Shown here: one piece after another, positions 44,406 through 55,812 of the stretch | Layout: each line of letters starts with the position of its first letter | Position numbering within the stretch: position 1 is the first letter of the stretch | Assembly: GCA_047967505.1 (NCBI GenBank) | Contig: CM106538.1 | Source of the DNA: Dipteris shenzhenensis | Lineage: Eukaryota; Polypodiophyta; Polypodiopsida; Gleicheniales | DNA: 64,000 nt | Direction: 5' to 3' (one strand) | Position numbers and translations under genes: made by a program | The notes under the pieces: generated by a model | The model's input: only the letters and a program-made list of their open reading frames with translations | Databases searched by the model: none | Told to the model about the DNA's origin: nothing

Positions 44406-46099
44406 TACTCTAGCTGTGGTACAAGGAGTGTGCAAAGGCACTAGAACAAGGACAATAGCAAGCGAAAGAACTCCCTAAACCTAGGGTCATCACCACGACT
44501 AGCTTGCACATATTGTTTTCACCAATGCAAGCTCCTAGGCTTCAAATAGGACTTAGAAATAGTGTGGATGGGGCCATGTTGACTAATGTGGTCCGTGAGC
44601 GTGGTCCTCATCTGAGAGTGGATAAATGCTACAAGCAAAGGCATATGCAGAGGATCGACAACAAAGGACGAGACCAGTGATCGACCAACACTTGCGAAAT
44701 GGTAGAGAGACATGGCTACGTAACGGTGCAAATGAGCAAGACCGATGACGCTGAAGAAGGGAAAATAGAGTGATGAAAAGGGACAACAATGCCATGGAAA
44801 GAGGCTTCCTAATGGGCTCTTCAAGCATGTTGGATGATAGGTGGTGGATAAAAGATGGAGGGAGGAGGAAGGCTACGAGAAAGGCTTTAGGGGAAAACTG
44901 AAATGAAATGGAAAGGGAGGGGGGGGGAGGGGGGGGGCAATTTATATCACAAGATGTGGGGTGATGCTCATGCCATGCCATGGATGTATGGGTCGCAACT
45001 TGCATAGGATTCCATGTAGCCAGTTATGCATCAATAAATGCAAGGTGAGTCCAATATTCCGCGTGATCAAGGTTCACTTGATTACGCAGAGTTGGCGCCG
45101 AACAAGACCTATGCTCCAGCTCGCAACCCACATGCTCGTGAGAATAAGCTCATAGCTTGCTCTTGGGGCAAGCCATCTGCCCAAGCTTGGGTCATAAATG
45201 ATGACCTTCCTTAATGTGACACCTGGAATTCGCAAATCTGAACTCCCATTTCTTTTTGCGCAGAGTTCTCGACTCCCACAAGCTTTCATTCACAAGCTGT
45301 CACTTGTAAGTATTTAATAAATGCAAGCCACATCCACCACTATCCAAGTACTCTAATTAAATGATTTCCCTTGGTAGAGCTATGGCTCGAGTGACCTCCC
45401 TTGGCATGCTTTTGAGGGCTACTGATGTGGACTACTAGCCATTGGGGCTGGGCTGAACATCCCTTGTGCAATCGTGCTCTAAGCACTCAGCATACAGGTA
45501 AAAGAATACACAGAGAGGACAACAGAATCCTATAATAAAACTGGAATATATTATTTGATCCCTGAATCTGGAGTTAGCTAAAGTGAATCACCAAGTGACG
45601 ATTATTAGAAAAGGATGTACCATTCGATTTATTTGTGAGGTGTGGTAACTGGTTCAAGGGCCCTAGTCACGGGTGGATGAAGGTATGATGACTTGTTTCT
45701 GTAGCATTTCTTGGATTACTTGATTTGTACATTAGTTTTGTTGAGGTGGGCAACATCAGATTGGTATTTTGATGGGATGCATTGACTATGTGTTGGTTTG
45801 ATGGGACACTGGTGCTGAGGTTTGAGTGGGTTTGTTTGGATTAGCAATGATTGTGGGGTCTTTTTTGAGGAGGTGACATATTTGTTGGGTTTGGTGGTAG
45901 TGTCCTGAGGTAGTATAAAAGTTTGAGATGCAAAATCTAAGACGACAAAGGTTTGTGCTAACCATGCATAGCCCAATGTAAGAGAAATTTATTGCTTTGG
46001 TAGAACAAAGCAGTTGTGATAGTAGGTGGTATTTTGTATTTCGAAAGGTACTTGGGCAACTTCAAAGCTTGTGTACAGTGCATTATGGTCTCCAAATAA
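44406..46099. other. No gene recognised
   Basis: Contains a G-run region at 44,914-44,937 (two runs of nine G) that could form a quadruplex. Open frames antisense to one another at 44,519-45,005 lack domains. The remainder is featureless. Confidence 0.45.
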
Positions 46100-47109
46100 T
46101 ACTTGCATTCACAATCCCCTTAAGACTAAGCTTGTTTTAAGCCTACATTTCTACAACAGTCATCATGCTTTGACTTCGATACAGCCTTGGTAAGAAAATC
46201 CGCCCTTATTCATGTGGTAGGAGTGTAGTCAAGTTGGAGTTTCCATTCTTCCACAAGATGTCGAATGAAGTTGTAGTTCAGATCAACGTGTTTTGACTTT
46301 TGGAGGCATTTGAGATTCCTCGCAAGAGTTATGCAAGACTAATTATCACACGATAGAATAAAGGGGATCTTCTCATCTCTTGTCACAAGACAAAAAAAAG
46401 GGAGTGTTCTTAGATCTTGTAGTAGTCTCTCCAATTTCTTGTAACAGTCTCTCGATACACATTCCTTCTTTAGTTGCAATAGAAACAACCATTTATTCTT
46501 CTTCGGTCGAAGAGTGGGCCACATAAGTTTATTTTCGACTTTGCTGCTCCATTTACTAGAGTAAAAACATAACTTGTGGTTGACTTGCATGTGTTGATAT
46601 CTCCCCCTTCGCCTACATCAAACTAGCCCTTAAGGAAAGGAAGAGGAAGATCTGATCGAGGGAAGGTGAGACAAAATTCCTTTGACTATTCAAGCCTATT
46701 GAAAGTACCGCAATAGCGTCTTCAAAGCTAGCTAGTGGGGAAACTTGGGATCGTTTATGAAACAGGAGAAATCCGACTGCAAAGCAAATATTAGGTCAGG
46801 TGTGCAGGAGACTAAATACTTGATGCTACCCAAGGTAGAAAGATATGGAACAATGTTTATATACTCAACATCCTAAATTTTTGGAGTTCCCATGTCAAGG
46901 CTCAACTTAGAGCTCGAGACAAGAGGTGTAGGTTCACCTTCATAGTTACCCATGTGGTAGTGTTGGAGAATTTTCATAACCAATGACCGCTAAGAGAGTT
47001 GAGTCAATGCTTGAGCACGATTGTGGAACACTTGGTTGCCCAAACAATAAGTCAAGTGTCCACCATCAATAAGAACACTCTCAAGAGGAACATAAACATC
47101 CTAGGTCCC
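46100..47109 (-). pseudogene. Copia RNase H relic
   Basis: The minus strand retains the C-terminal pol of a copia element: KYLVSCTPDLIFA-like, GGDINTC.STTSYVF, then CDN.SCITLARNLKCLQKS, KHVDLNYNFIRHLVEE and IRADFLTKAVS, corresponding to the copia RNase H with its conserved DN and KH.D motifs. Many stops and frame changes are present. It adjoins, and may continue into, the left arm of the palindrome, where the degenerate sequence 47,110-47,375 shows no clear domain. Confidence 0.7.
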
Positions 47110-47375
47110 AAAAAAATTCTCGACCATGGAGGAAAATAATAGTTTGTAGATGCCTCAACCACAACATCAGGACAAAAGCTCAGTATCTCATGTCAACGTT
47201 GGGCCCTCTTTGCTAACATCTCTATGCAAGTATGTATACAATGAGTCATGAGGCCACCAAATATTGTATATACATCTCCAAGTCACTAGAGGAAAAAACC
47301 TCTTGTGTAATAAAATGTTTAGTCATCACTCTAGCTTAAACATATCACCAACATCTATTAGTTTTTCTTTGTAAA

Positions 47376-48546
47376 CAACACAAGAGGAAGGCATCACAAG
47401 TGCGCAAATAGATGCGGCCTATGCACTATGCACAGACAGTGTCAGGCGTGCCTGTATGTGCGTCTGAGACCACATCTACAGACGAGCATCTATAGGCGCG
47501 TCTATATGCGCGTTTATACATGGTCTATAGGCGCGTCTATACACGCATCTATACGAGTGTCATAAATCACGCAAACGCGCATATAGCCATGCCTATAGAC
47601 ACTGTCTGTGTAATTTAAAAAAAAAGGAAGGAGCTGCAGGTTTTAAATTGCAGCTCCCATTTTGAAGCTGCAATTCCAAAACCTGCAGCTCCCTGCTTTT
47701 TTTGCCCATGCTCGATTGCATCGAGAATGTACTTAAACATTAGAAGTATACACAACTTGAAACTTAAAAAACTCGACAAATAAAACAACTCATGAGACTA
47801 TATATGGTACCAATGCAATAGTATGATGCCATGTAAATCATTCATTTAAGTTGACATCTCATTCACATTTGTGATAGCTTTGTGAAAGTATGTTTGGATG
47901 CTATGACCCAAGCAATCCAAAAATGTTTGCACAAAGATAGCAACGATGCGATCAATGCGATGTTGTGTATGAATCGCTCATGTGAGTGTTGAATTTTGAG
48001 AACTAGGAAAGCATGCAAATTCAAACTTTGAAAACATCAACTTTATAAGCATATGAAACTTTTGAAAACAATCCATATACATTAGGAACTTCACAAAATA
48101 GAGATCATTTACACTTGTAATTAAAAGTATATGAAAATTGACTTAGTTCTTATATATCATTCTCATCAATATGTACAAAAAAGAAGACGACTCTTGTAAA
48201 AAGATGACTAACACTAGTCCGACTCTGCTCAACTGCTCAAACATGCTCGTCGTCATCGCCTGCCACCTACACAGATCCATGCATAACCACATGCATGTAT
48301 TAGTACGTAATACTAATTATCATATAAATAAAACTTGCTTATACAAAAATAAACTTATTACTTACCTGCTCATCACCGAACCTCATGGCATGGCGATACT
48401 GCTCCTCGGAGATGAGGCCCTCATCGTAGAAGTGCTCCCATGTCTCATGCCTGTTGTGATGCTGGTGATATCCCATCTCTGCAACCGTGGGAGTACGACC
48501 GACGATATCAGTCTGCAAGGTGAAGAAATGTCATGCATTGCACAGA
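47376..48546 (-). mobile_element. CACTA 3' fragment, left arm
   Basis: Minus-strand remnant of the CACTA family at 28.7-33.6 kb: exon 48,512-48,366 encodes IVGRTPTVAEMGYH and TWEHFYDEGLISEEQYRH with the same acceptor and GTAAGT donor. Exon 48,266-48,237 gives VAGDDDEHV and a TGA. The hairpin (47,625-47,696), CpG-rich subterminal repeats and terminus at 47,376 follow. The terminus begins CAACACAAGAGGAAGGCATC, a decayed version of CACTACAAGAGAAAGGCGTC. Homology starts abruptly at about 48,546. Confidence 0.88.
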
Positions 48547-49264
48547 TTACATTAGGGGAATTTTGAGCTCAGAAAGGGCCTTATTCATTAATTTTTAAGC
48601 AAGTTTCTAATCTCATGATTAAGAAATGGGCCAATGGGGTGAGGAGAGCATTAAAAATACCATGGAAAGCAAGGCTCCGCCTCATTGGTGGAGTTAAAAT
48701 ACACCCCCCTTCTATCCCCGTTTCCAAAGTGAATGTCCAAAAATGACATTTTGATCAATGGTGGGCATGGTTCGTTGAAGGAAGGCCATTGGATCCAGCA
48801 TTGAAGGAGAGTGCTAGATGACAACATGTGTTAATGCTCATGTGCTTTGATCCCAAATCAACTTACATGGCAAGCTCGCACACGAAGACATCTGACGGTG
48901 TGTATTAAGGAATGGTGATGAGCCATTGGATGGGTGGGTGCAATCATTCTCGGGCATGTGAAGATCCAAGGGCCAAAAAGTAGCACTCATTGTGAACCAT
49001 CGGATGTGCGATAGTATTCAATGCAAGTATTCTCGAGCATGTGAATATCCAAGGGCTACAAATTGGCGCTCATCGCGAATCGTCGGATAGACAATGCATG
49101 GTATTGTGGGCTATTTGTATCCAATGGTGTGAAAGAGGCGCAATAATGTACTGAAAGACAATCAAGTCCATGAACAACTGGCATGTGGCATCCAAGTAAC
49201 ATGCCACCACATATAAGCCACATCAAACCATGTCCAGCATCCATGATAATCCATCAACAACAAC
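48547..49264. other. No gene recognised, left arm
   Basis: Between CACTA and gypsy fragments. It contains two similar blocks around ATTCTCGGGCATGTGAAGATCC and ATTCTCGAGCATGTGAATATCC (about 48,950 and 49,033). No coding region was seen. Confidence 0.5.
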
Positions 49265-51412
49265 CTAGCCATTCTCTTCTCCTCTGTGTGTCGGAAAAGT
49301 ATGGTAGACGTTGACGGATGCAGTTCTTTGAGTAGTGTTCGAGTCTACCTGGAATAAGTCTCCTGCTGTGGGATGAGATTTCCACGTGCGTAGGTCTATC
49401 TTTAGTGCTTGACCATCCTTTCTCAAGTATATATAGTTTGTGTGCCAGTCATGTACCAATCTGGAGGTCCTCATGAAGGGTCATCCTAGAATGACATCGT
49501 AGGATTCGGTCCCGCGAGAGAAATCCATCACCTCGAATGCCACTCGGTATGACAGGTGGAAGGCTTTCACCTTCATGTCTCTGATAATCCCCATGGGACG
49601 GGTGGTTGTACCATCTGCAAGCTTAACCACTAGGGTCATGCTGTCAAATGCTGGCTTTCCCCACTGCTCCCAACATTGTTTGGTTACCACACTGACTCTG
49701 GAACCGCTGTCTAAGATAGCTATAACTACCTTCCCTTGGCAAGTGATAGGAATTGTGGCATTTGTGTCGTCACTCTCATAGTAATCTCCCATCTTGTTAA
49801 GAGGAACCTTGGGTATTGGGCCTGGTGTGGGACTTGTTACAGTTATCGGTTGAGTGACTTCTTCAACCTTAGGGGGAGCGGGTACTTGCTGTCTTGTGGA
49901 TGGCAATCTACTTGTCATCCAATCCGAAAGATCTCTCCAAAGAATAGGATTTGCTTGCAATAGGGTTGCAATTGGCATTTCGATCTTTGTGGATAGGAAT
50001 GCTGACAAACCAACTATGTCTCGTGGTACTGGAGTATGAAACTCCGTTGTTGGTGGAGACTCATCAAAACCATATGAAAATTCACTAGGAGCCTCTAGTT
50101 CAAATGGAACTGCAAGATGATGTTCAGGTATCTCCGACAGTGTAGGAGTATTTTGCACATCGCTGAACATTCGATCCATCAGGCTGGGGCCTTCATCTTC
50201 GGATTCTTTAGATGCAGCATCTTCTACTACTACATCTGGTATCCTTAGGTCATGACCCCCCTGACTAGCCTGAATCATGGAGGGGTGGACAGAATTGGGT
50301 CCTCTGCTTGCCTGCAGGTGTTGCTCAAATTTCTCTTCGCACTCGCGTACCAAGGCCCGAGCTTCTTGCAACTTTCTCTTTTCCTCTATAGGATCTGGGT
50401 AGGGGCCAGGGCGATATTTCCCTAATCCTTTTGGCATATTGGATTTGGGCAGTGGTTGCACCAGGACGTCTCCATCGGTTTGGGTCCCGCTAGATGTAGT
50501 AACAATCATTGCAGTGTCCTCATCCGAACCGCTTTGGATGATGACTGCGTTTGTAACCTTACCAAATTGCCTAGATCCTCTTGGTCTGCGTCTTCTCGCT
50601 GACTTGGTTTCACCTTGTGTCCTAGCCTGGGACCGTGTGATAACATTTAGTGGTTTCTCCCATAGCGGCTAGGTGAATGCTCCGCAGATTTACATTGGTA
50701 TTCCTTGAGTGAGGTGGTGGTGGATTCGTTGCTCGTAAAGGACAATTCTTGTACAAGTGTTCAACACCACAACCTTGGCACAAGGCCTAGAGTGGGGGTA
50801 GTTGAGCTTGCACAAGAGGTTGTTGTTGGGCTTGCATAGCAGCAGCTTTGATCGGGCATTCAGCCACACGATGCGGACCTTGACAATGAAAGCAAATCAT
50901 AGGTGGTTGTTGCACGGTGCTATTGATATCCCGTGGTCGTGATTGGGGTGCTGCTTGGTAGACCGGGACAGGGCCGTCTTCCTGGGATACAATATAGTAC
51001 TGCCATGATTGGCTAGCTTCATCCCAAAAGGGCTATTCGTATTGGATTGTCCCTTGATCATGGTATTCCCATTCACTGCCGTCCTTAGCAACTATATGTC
51101 ATATCGGTGTAATTCTAGGCAGAGGAGGTTGTGGTGGTAATACACGTGGTGGTAAAGGTGCTTCCTAGACTCGATACATCCCAAGAGTTTGACCTTGTGT
51201 GGCCGTCTACACTTGCATGGAAGCAGTGGGTGGTGGTGCAGGTAACACCAATTGTTGTTGTGGCTGATATGTGATTTGATTTGTACTTCGGGGATATCTA
51301 CACGAATTGGTGTCATGGTTACTCCATCTGCCACAATGAGCACAATAAAATTGAGGGCGAGCCCTCGAGCATGGACATTTTGTGCTGGCATGGTTATGGT
51401 GTCAAACTGCAC
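49265..51412 (-). pseudogene. Ty3/gypsy gag-protease, left arm
   Basis: Mirror copy of 59,698-61,845, where the details are given. The main open frame is 50,509-49,481 (342 codons), with a stop at 49,481 followed by in-frame continuation to 49,265. Two zinc knuckles lie at about 50,856-50,894 and 50,742-50,780. At 50,034 this copy encodes Pro (HTPVPRD) where the right arm encodes Leu. Confidence 0.85.
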
Positions 51413-51765
51413 TACTTCAATCAGGCATCATTGTAGTACGATTGGTAAGTACATCCTTGGGCCACATAGCCCTTGAGAAACAGTTACACTTGCAAATCCT
51501 TTCATAAAATGTAGATACCATGAACTTTACACAAAACTTGAATGTAAGGATGTACTCATACATAATTACAATCTTTGAAAAGAAACACTTACATTTTCTC
51601 AATCTTTTCAAATCGTATACATATCATAAGCCTCAACAAAACCAAAGTTGATACATTTTCAAAGAAATAATTTGGAAATACATCATTAAAATATTTGGGA
51701 GAAACAATTACACTTGCAAATCCTTTCATAAAATGTAGATACCATAAACTGTACAAAAAAAAAAC

Positions 51766-52029
51766 CTAAAAAAGAGATTTCATAGAGTGAACGAAACTTC
51801 CCCAAAAAACATAAAACATAGTTGTACCGATATGAGGATCCACTAGATAGAGACCACCAATGCTCCACAAATCAATGTACTTTGCTCCAATTGCCCGTAG
51901 ATGGTCCAGTGATTGTTTGTCAAGTACCTTGTTACCATTGCACTGACGTGTTGTAGCATACATAGGTGGAATGTCCACTTGCACTACACTTTTACGTTTT
52001 CTATTGGTGACATCTTCCAATGGAGGCAT
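51766..52029 (-). CDS. Small unknown ORF, left arm
   Basis: Mirror of 59,081-59,344. It encodes 87 residues with Ile (PHIGTT) where the right arm has Thr. Confidence 0.3.
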   Translation of the reverse strand: MPPLEDVTNRKRKSVVQVDIPPMYATTRQCNGNKVLDKQSLDHLRAIGAKYIDLWSIGGLYLVDPHIGTTMFYVFWGSFVHSMKSLF

Positions 52030-52377
52030 GATACACTGTAAGTAAAAGAGTAGAAATAATATGAAAGAAGTTAAGACAAGGAAGTAGTGATGGCAACAAA
52101 ATGATGGGTTTGGAAGATGAACAATGATAAGGGTGCACTAGTGTGGCTTTGAAAACATTAGGAAAAAAAGTTGAATAGAGAGACAAAAAAGTGATTTTAG
52201 GAGGTGGAAATGGTTTTGGTCAATAGGTATGGGTTGGGGAAAGGTTTGGGAGGGTTTTGGGGTCATCACGTCTTCCTTTCATTCAACACTTTATACTCAT
52301 TTTCAATATAAAATTTGTAAGAAAATATTTTAAAGTGGTTGTGGTGTGCCCCTAACCACTCAGTCACACATCCACCA

Positions 52378-52380
<3 letters not shown>

Positions 52381-52409
<29 letters not shown>
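52381..52409. repeat. (CT)n microsatellite, left arm
   Basis: 29 bp here against 35 bp at the mirror position 58,695-58,729. It interrupts the copia RT frame. Confidence 0.95.
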
Positions 52410-52410
<1 letters not shown>

Positions 52411-53173
52411 GCATTGCAAAACCCTTTGGCTGCTGCATATAGTTTTCCTCATGCAAATCCCTGTGGAGGAATGCTGTTTCGACATCCATATGGACAAGCT
52501 CCATGTCCTCAGGTGCAACCAGTCCCACCACAGTACGCAAAGTGTTTAATTTCACCACAAGTGAGAAGATCTCATCAAAGTCCATCACTTTCTCTTGCTT
52601 GAAGCCCTTGGCAACTAACCGTGCCTTATACTTGTGCAAAGTATCACCAGGAGTGACCTTGAGCTTGAAAACCCACTTTTTTGGAAGCAATTTCTTGCCT
52701 TTTGGCAAATGCACTAATCCCAAGTAGCATTCTTAATGAGGGAGTCCATTTTTGAATGCATGGCTTTCTCCCACTTCTTTTTGTCATCCCTTTGCATAGC
52801 CTCTTCATAGCATGAGGGCTCATCACAATCTGTGAGCATAACATAATCAACACTTGGAACAAACCGCACATGTGGACGGGACACACGGCTAGACCTTCTA
52901 ACCCAATGATCTTGATTTGCAGCTTGCTGCCCTGGCATTTTCAGCAGGATCTTCAGCAAGATCTGGCTGCACATTCCCCTCATTCACACCTTGTTCGACT
53001 GGTGCATTATCCACTTGCTTGGAGATGTTCTTGGCTGCACCCCTGCCTGACGACCACGCTGCCCTCGCGCAGAAGCGATGCCTATGCGTGCTGGTTGCTA
53101 TGGAGGTTGCGCCTCTGTTGGTTATGCCCATGCTGCCCCAGCCTGGTCGCCTACGCTGCACAAAAGGGTTCAA
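52410..53173 (-). pseudogene. Copia RT fragment, left arm
   Basis: Mirror of 57,931-58,694. It carries HMDVETAFLH, with the usual Glu in the RT motif D-V-x-T-A-F, where the right arm has Lys. Frame breaks are at the same places as in the right arm. Confidence 0.85.
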
Positions 53174-53700
53174 TTTGCTTGGTTGAAAGTCTTACAACAA
53201 AGAAAGATTTGGAACAAGAGCACTTCTTGTCAGTGAACAAACACAACAAATCCCAATCAACAAGTCTTCAAATGGCCTGTCGTCCACTGCTGCACCCCCC
53301 TTCTACCTTGTCACTGGTCTCCTGTGCTTGGATGCGCCCACACTACCCCCGCCTTGCTGCTGGCTATTGCCACGCCTGTATGGCGAGCTTGCTGTGGCCT
53401 GCAGGTGCTGTCGTTGCTGCTTCTTGCTGCCGCCAGCCCACGCTACCCCCCGCCTATTGGCCTTGATGCCCTGCTTGGTAGATGACGTTGATTGTGCGTG
53501 GCTGGATGCTCACGCTGCTCCCGCTGGCTATAGCCGCCTGTATGGCGCCTTGCTGCCACCTACTGCAGCAACTTGCTGCTGCACTTAAGTCGCTGGCTCA
53601 CGTTGCCCTCGCCTAGGACTGTCGCCTCCTCCTTATGGCTGCTGCTGGCAAACAAAGTATTATTATCTCCTTGACCCAATTGACATATACAAACCTTCGC
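53174..53700. other. GC-rich insert between copia fragment and unknown ORF, left arm
   Basis: About 500 bp, strikingly richer in G+C and in GCTGC/GCAGC words than its surroundings. It contains two related blocks around CCTGTATGGCG and GGCTAT(A/T)GCC. Long open frames here are compositional, and no domain was seen. Confidence 0.45.
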
Positions 53701-53714
53701 TCCATCCACTGGTC

Positions 53715-54023
53715 TTGAACTTTCAAGCATGGAATATAGTGCTATCAGAATCATGTAACTTCGATGACACCGAGGAGTTCATCGAGCTACAAAAACCAGA
53801 TGGTCTCCTGGACTACGTACTTGAACCGGAGCTGATCAGCAACAGCAGGGCATGGATGCAAACAGAAGGTTATCTTTTGGCCAATCTTACACGACAACAT
53901 TTACTACGAAGTACAGCAGGACAGTATCACCCCAGTGGGATACTGGTCCTTTACAACAAAATCTCTGATCAGCTCGCGGCCATTCAACACGACAACGTAT
54001 CCAGTTCCATACGGAACACGTAG
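53715..54023 (+). CDS. Unknown ORF upstream of the 387-aa ORF, left arm
   Basis: 102 codons, including LQKPDGLLDYVLEPELISNS and LTRQHLLRSTAGQYHPSGIL. It ends just before the open upstream extension of the next ORF in another frame (about 54,020), so both are probably one protein split by a frameshift. Not recognised. The mirror copy is 57,081-57,389. Confidence 0.4.
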   Translation: MNFQAWNIVLSESCNFDDTEEFIELQKPDGLLDYVLEPELISNSRAWMQTEGYLLANLTRQHLLRSTAGQYHPSGILVLYNKISDQLAAIQHDNVSSSIRNT

Positions 54024-54127
54024 CGTACCCAGATGATCTCTCGGAAGAGGAGTACGCGGCGCAACAAGAAAGATTTGTAAAGAATGATCCAATAAAAGGA
54101 GCGCCGCCACAAACAGATGATATTCCC

Positions 54128-55291
54128 ATGCCTGACAGTACAAACTCAGTGGAGGAGCACCCTGAACCCAATTTAGAGGACCAACCACCACCCCCACCTT
54201 CTCCTAGAACAACTAACCTATCTTTTGAGCAAATAGAATTAGATACACCAATACCTCGCCTCATAAATTTACTAACTCCCCTTTATGAGCCAACTAACCA
54301 GCCTTCCACTTCCCAAGGGTGGTCCCTAGTGCAACGCCTAAATAAATATTTCCATCGCCAGCGTATCCCGTACTATGGCCTACGATTGTTTCATAATACA
54401 AATCCGGCTACACTGTTGCAGCAAGAGGAATTGTTTCAGCGAGACCTCCCCGCCAATTTTGACCCGCACCCAGGATTTTTTCAAGAATTAAATAAATCAT
54501 TTTCCCTCACCAATCCGATGATCATACACCAATATGAGGGAAAGGTTTTTGAAATATGCCAGACTAAACTGGAATGCATGAATATCTGCTTGCAAACGCA
54601 GCTGGCAGATATGTCCTTTCACAAATGGCGGCAGGCACACCCAAAGACCAGCCGTGGAGGATGGGATCCATTAAATGCCAATTTGGATGTTATCACAGAA
54701 GCCGATATGGGCATACAGCCCAAATGGAGAATCCCCTGGCTCAAGCGCCCCTTATATTGGAAACGCTATTGCTATGCCCCTCAGCACCTACGCATCAATC
54801 CCCTGTACTTCCCAGTGCCTCGCCGCCAAACAGCTCAAGAATTCCGTAAGGAATATCTTGAAGATCCAGGGCACAGATTTAATTTTCCGGTGCATAACCG
54901 CACATTTTTTACGCTGGCAGAGCAGTGTGAATATATGAGGGAGTATTGCCGACGCCACAAGGACGTCCCGGCAATGGCAGTCATGGCAACTTGCCACTTC
55001 TTCAAATTAATTTTATTCTTAATTGAGCAAGTACCAATGACAAAGGAAGAGCACGAGGCCAACGCCACCAAGCCGCTCAATTTTGACCTTGACAAGGGGC
55101 CGCCGCTTCAAAGGATCCTCAGATTTTACCTCCGCTGTCGGAACTTGCCGTCACATTACATTGTAGCGTTCGAGGATATGATAACAACCAGGTTTTGGTA
55201 CCCCCATTACAGCTTCCATCGTTTTGGCGGGCGACATCTGGCAAGGCATACTCTCATGCAGAGTTTGCAATTCGACACCAAACCAGTTTAA
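54128..55291 (+). CDS. Unknown 387-aa ORF before a 3' LTR, left arm
   Basis: An uninterrupted frame, open further upstream to about 54,020 (EEEYAAQQERFVKND). An acidic, Pro-rich N-terminus (EDQPPPPPSPRT) is followed by a region rich in aromatic and charged residues: WSLVQRLNKYFHRQRIPYYG, WRQAHPKTSRGGWDPLN, RRPLYWKRY-like (KRPLYWKRYCYAPQHLRINP), FFTLAEQCEYMREYCRRHKD and FRFGGRHL-like (HRFGGRHLARHT). I recognise no family, zinc knuckle, protease or polymerase motif. It stops 27 bp before a polypurine tract and LTR start, so it is the last ORF of an LTR retrotransposon: gag of a non-autonomous element or an env-position ORF. The mirror copy differs at three residues. Confidence 0.65.
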   Translation: MPDSTNSVEEHPEPNLEDQPPPPPSPRTTNLSFEQIELDTPIPRLINLLTPLYEPTNQPSTSQGWSLVQRLNKYFHRQRIPYYGLRLFHNTNPATLLQQEELFQRDLPANFDPHPGFFQELNKSFSLTNPMIIHQYEGKVFEICQTKLECMNICLQTQLADMSFHKWRQAHPKTSRGGWDPLNANLDVITEADMGIQPKWRIPWLKRPLYWKRYCYAPQHLRINPLYFPVPRRQTAQEFRKEYLEDPGHRFNFPVHNRTFFTLAEQCEYMREYCRRHKDVPAMAVMATCHFFKLILFLIEQVPMTKEEHEANATKPLNFDLDKGPPLQRILRFYLRCRNLPSHYIVAFEDMITTRFWYPHYSFHRFGGRHLARHTLMQSLQFDTKPV

Positions 55292-55317
55292 TAACGCTCC
55301 CGAGGACGGGACCGACT

Positions 55318-55548
55318 TCAAGAAGGGGGGCATGTTAACCACATTGGTTAACTGTCTCATTTTTAAGGCATTTTACGACACTTCTATTCTTCAAGATGTA
55401 TATTTTAAAGTCCTCGATGATTTTCCGAGGCAAGTGTAATCATAGTAGAAGCCTATGAAGTTGTTCCCACCCTTAGGGCCAGCCAGGAATAAAAGTTATG
55501 AGCCACAATGGCTTCAAAAGGATAAAAAAGGCCTTTTAGGGTAGAATT
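55318..55548 (+). mobile_element. Polypurine tract and 3' LTR start, left arm
   Basis: TCAAGAAGGGGGG at 55,318-55,330 is a good polypurine tract. CA then TGTTAACCACATTGGTTAAC starts the LTR at 55,333, which has the usual TG start. The LTR runs into the palindrome centre at 55,548, so its end is not in the arm. A related LTR-like stretch is at 19,746-19,860. Confidence 0.65.
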
Positions 55549-55555
55549 TTGACCT
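55549..55555. other. 7-bp palindrome spacer
   Basis: TTGACCT separates the perfectly complementary arm ends ...GGGTAGAATT and AATTCTACCC.... It is the only unpaired sequence at the centre of the inverted duplication. Confidence 0.97.
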
Positions 55556-55786
55556 AATTCTACCCTAAAAGGCCTTTTTTATCCTTTTGAAGCCATTGTG
55601 GCTCATAACTTTTATTCCTGGCTGGCCCTAAGGGTGGGAACAACTTCATAGGCTTCTACTATGATTACACTTGCCTCGGAAAATCATCGAGGACTTTAAA
55701 ATATACATCTTGAAGAATAGAAGTGTCGTAAAATGCCTTAAAAATGAGACAGTTAACCAATGTGGTTAACATGCCCCCCTTCTTGA
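55556..55786 (-). mobile_element. Polypurine tract and 3' LTR start, right arm
   Basis: Mirror of 55,318-55,548. On the minus strand the polypurine tract is at 55,774-55,786 and the LTR starts TGTTAACC at 55,771. Confidence 0.65.
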
Positions 55787-55812
55787 AGTCGGTCCCGTCC
55801 TCGGGAGCGTTA

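Larger units (their letters stand above)
47110..55548 (+). repeat. Left arm of giant palindrome (at least 8.4 kb)
   Basis: This arm is the reverse complement of 55,556-64,000, position by position (coordinate sums 111,104 inside the microsatellite and 111,110 outside it). The window ends before the right arm does, so the true left limit may lie further left. Differences noticed are about twelve substitutions and a 6-bp difference in a (CT)n tract. Confidence 0.97.

Noticed and set aside
44914-44937. Terminal inverted repeat of the Harbinger element
   Set aside because: The G-runs look suggestive, but no complementary C-run or TSD was found on the other side of the transposase.
52870-53466. 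198-codon Cys/Leu/Trp-rich open frame (and its mirror 57,638-58,234)
   Set aside because: It is antisense to the copia RT linker in part and otherwise lies in GC-rich low-complexity DNA. The composition is not protein-like.
53887-54264. Gly/Ser/Cys-rich open frames antisense to the 387-aa ORF region
   Set aside because: Shadow frames of the Pro-rich N-terminus. No domain, and poorer continuity than the sense frame.
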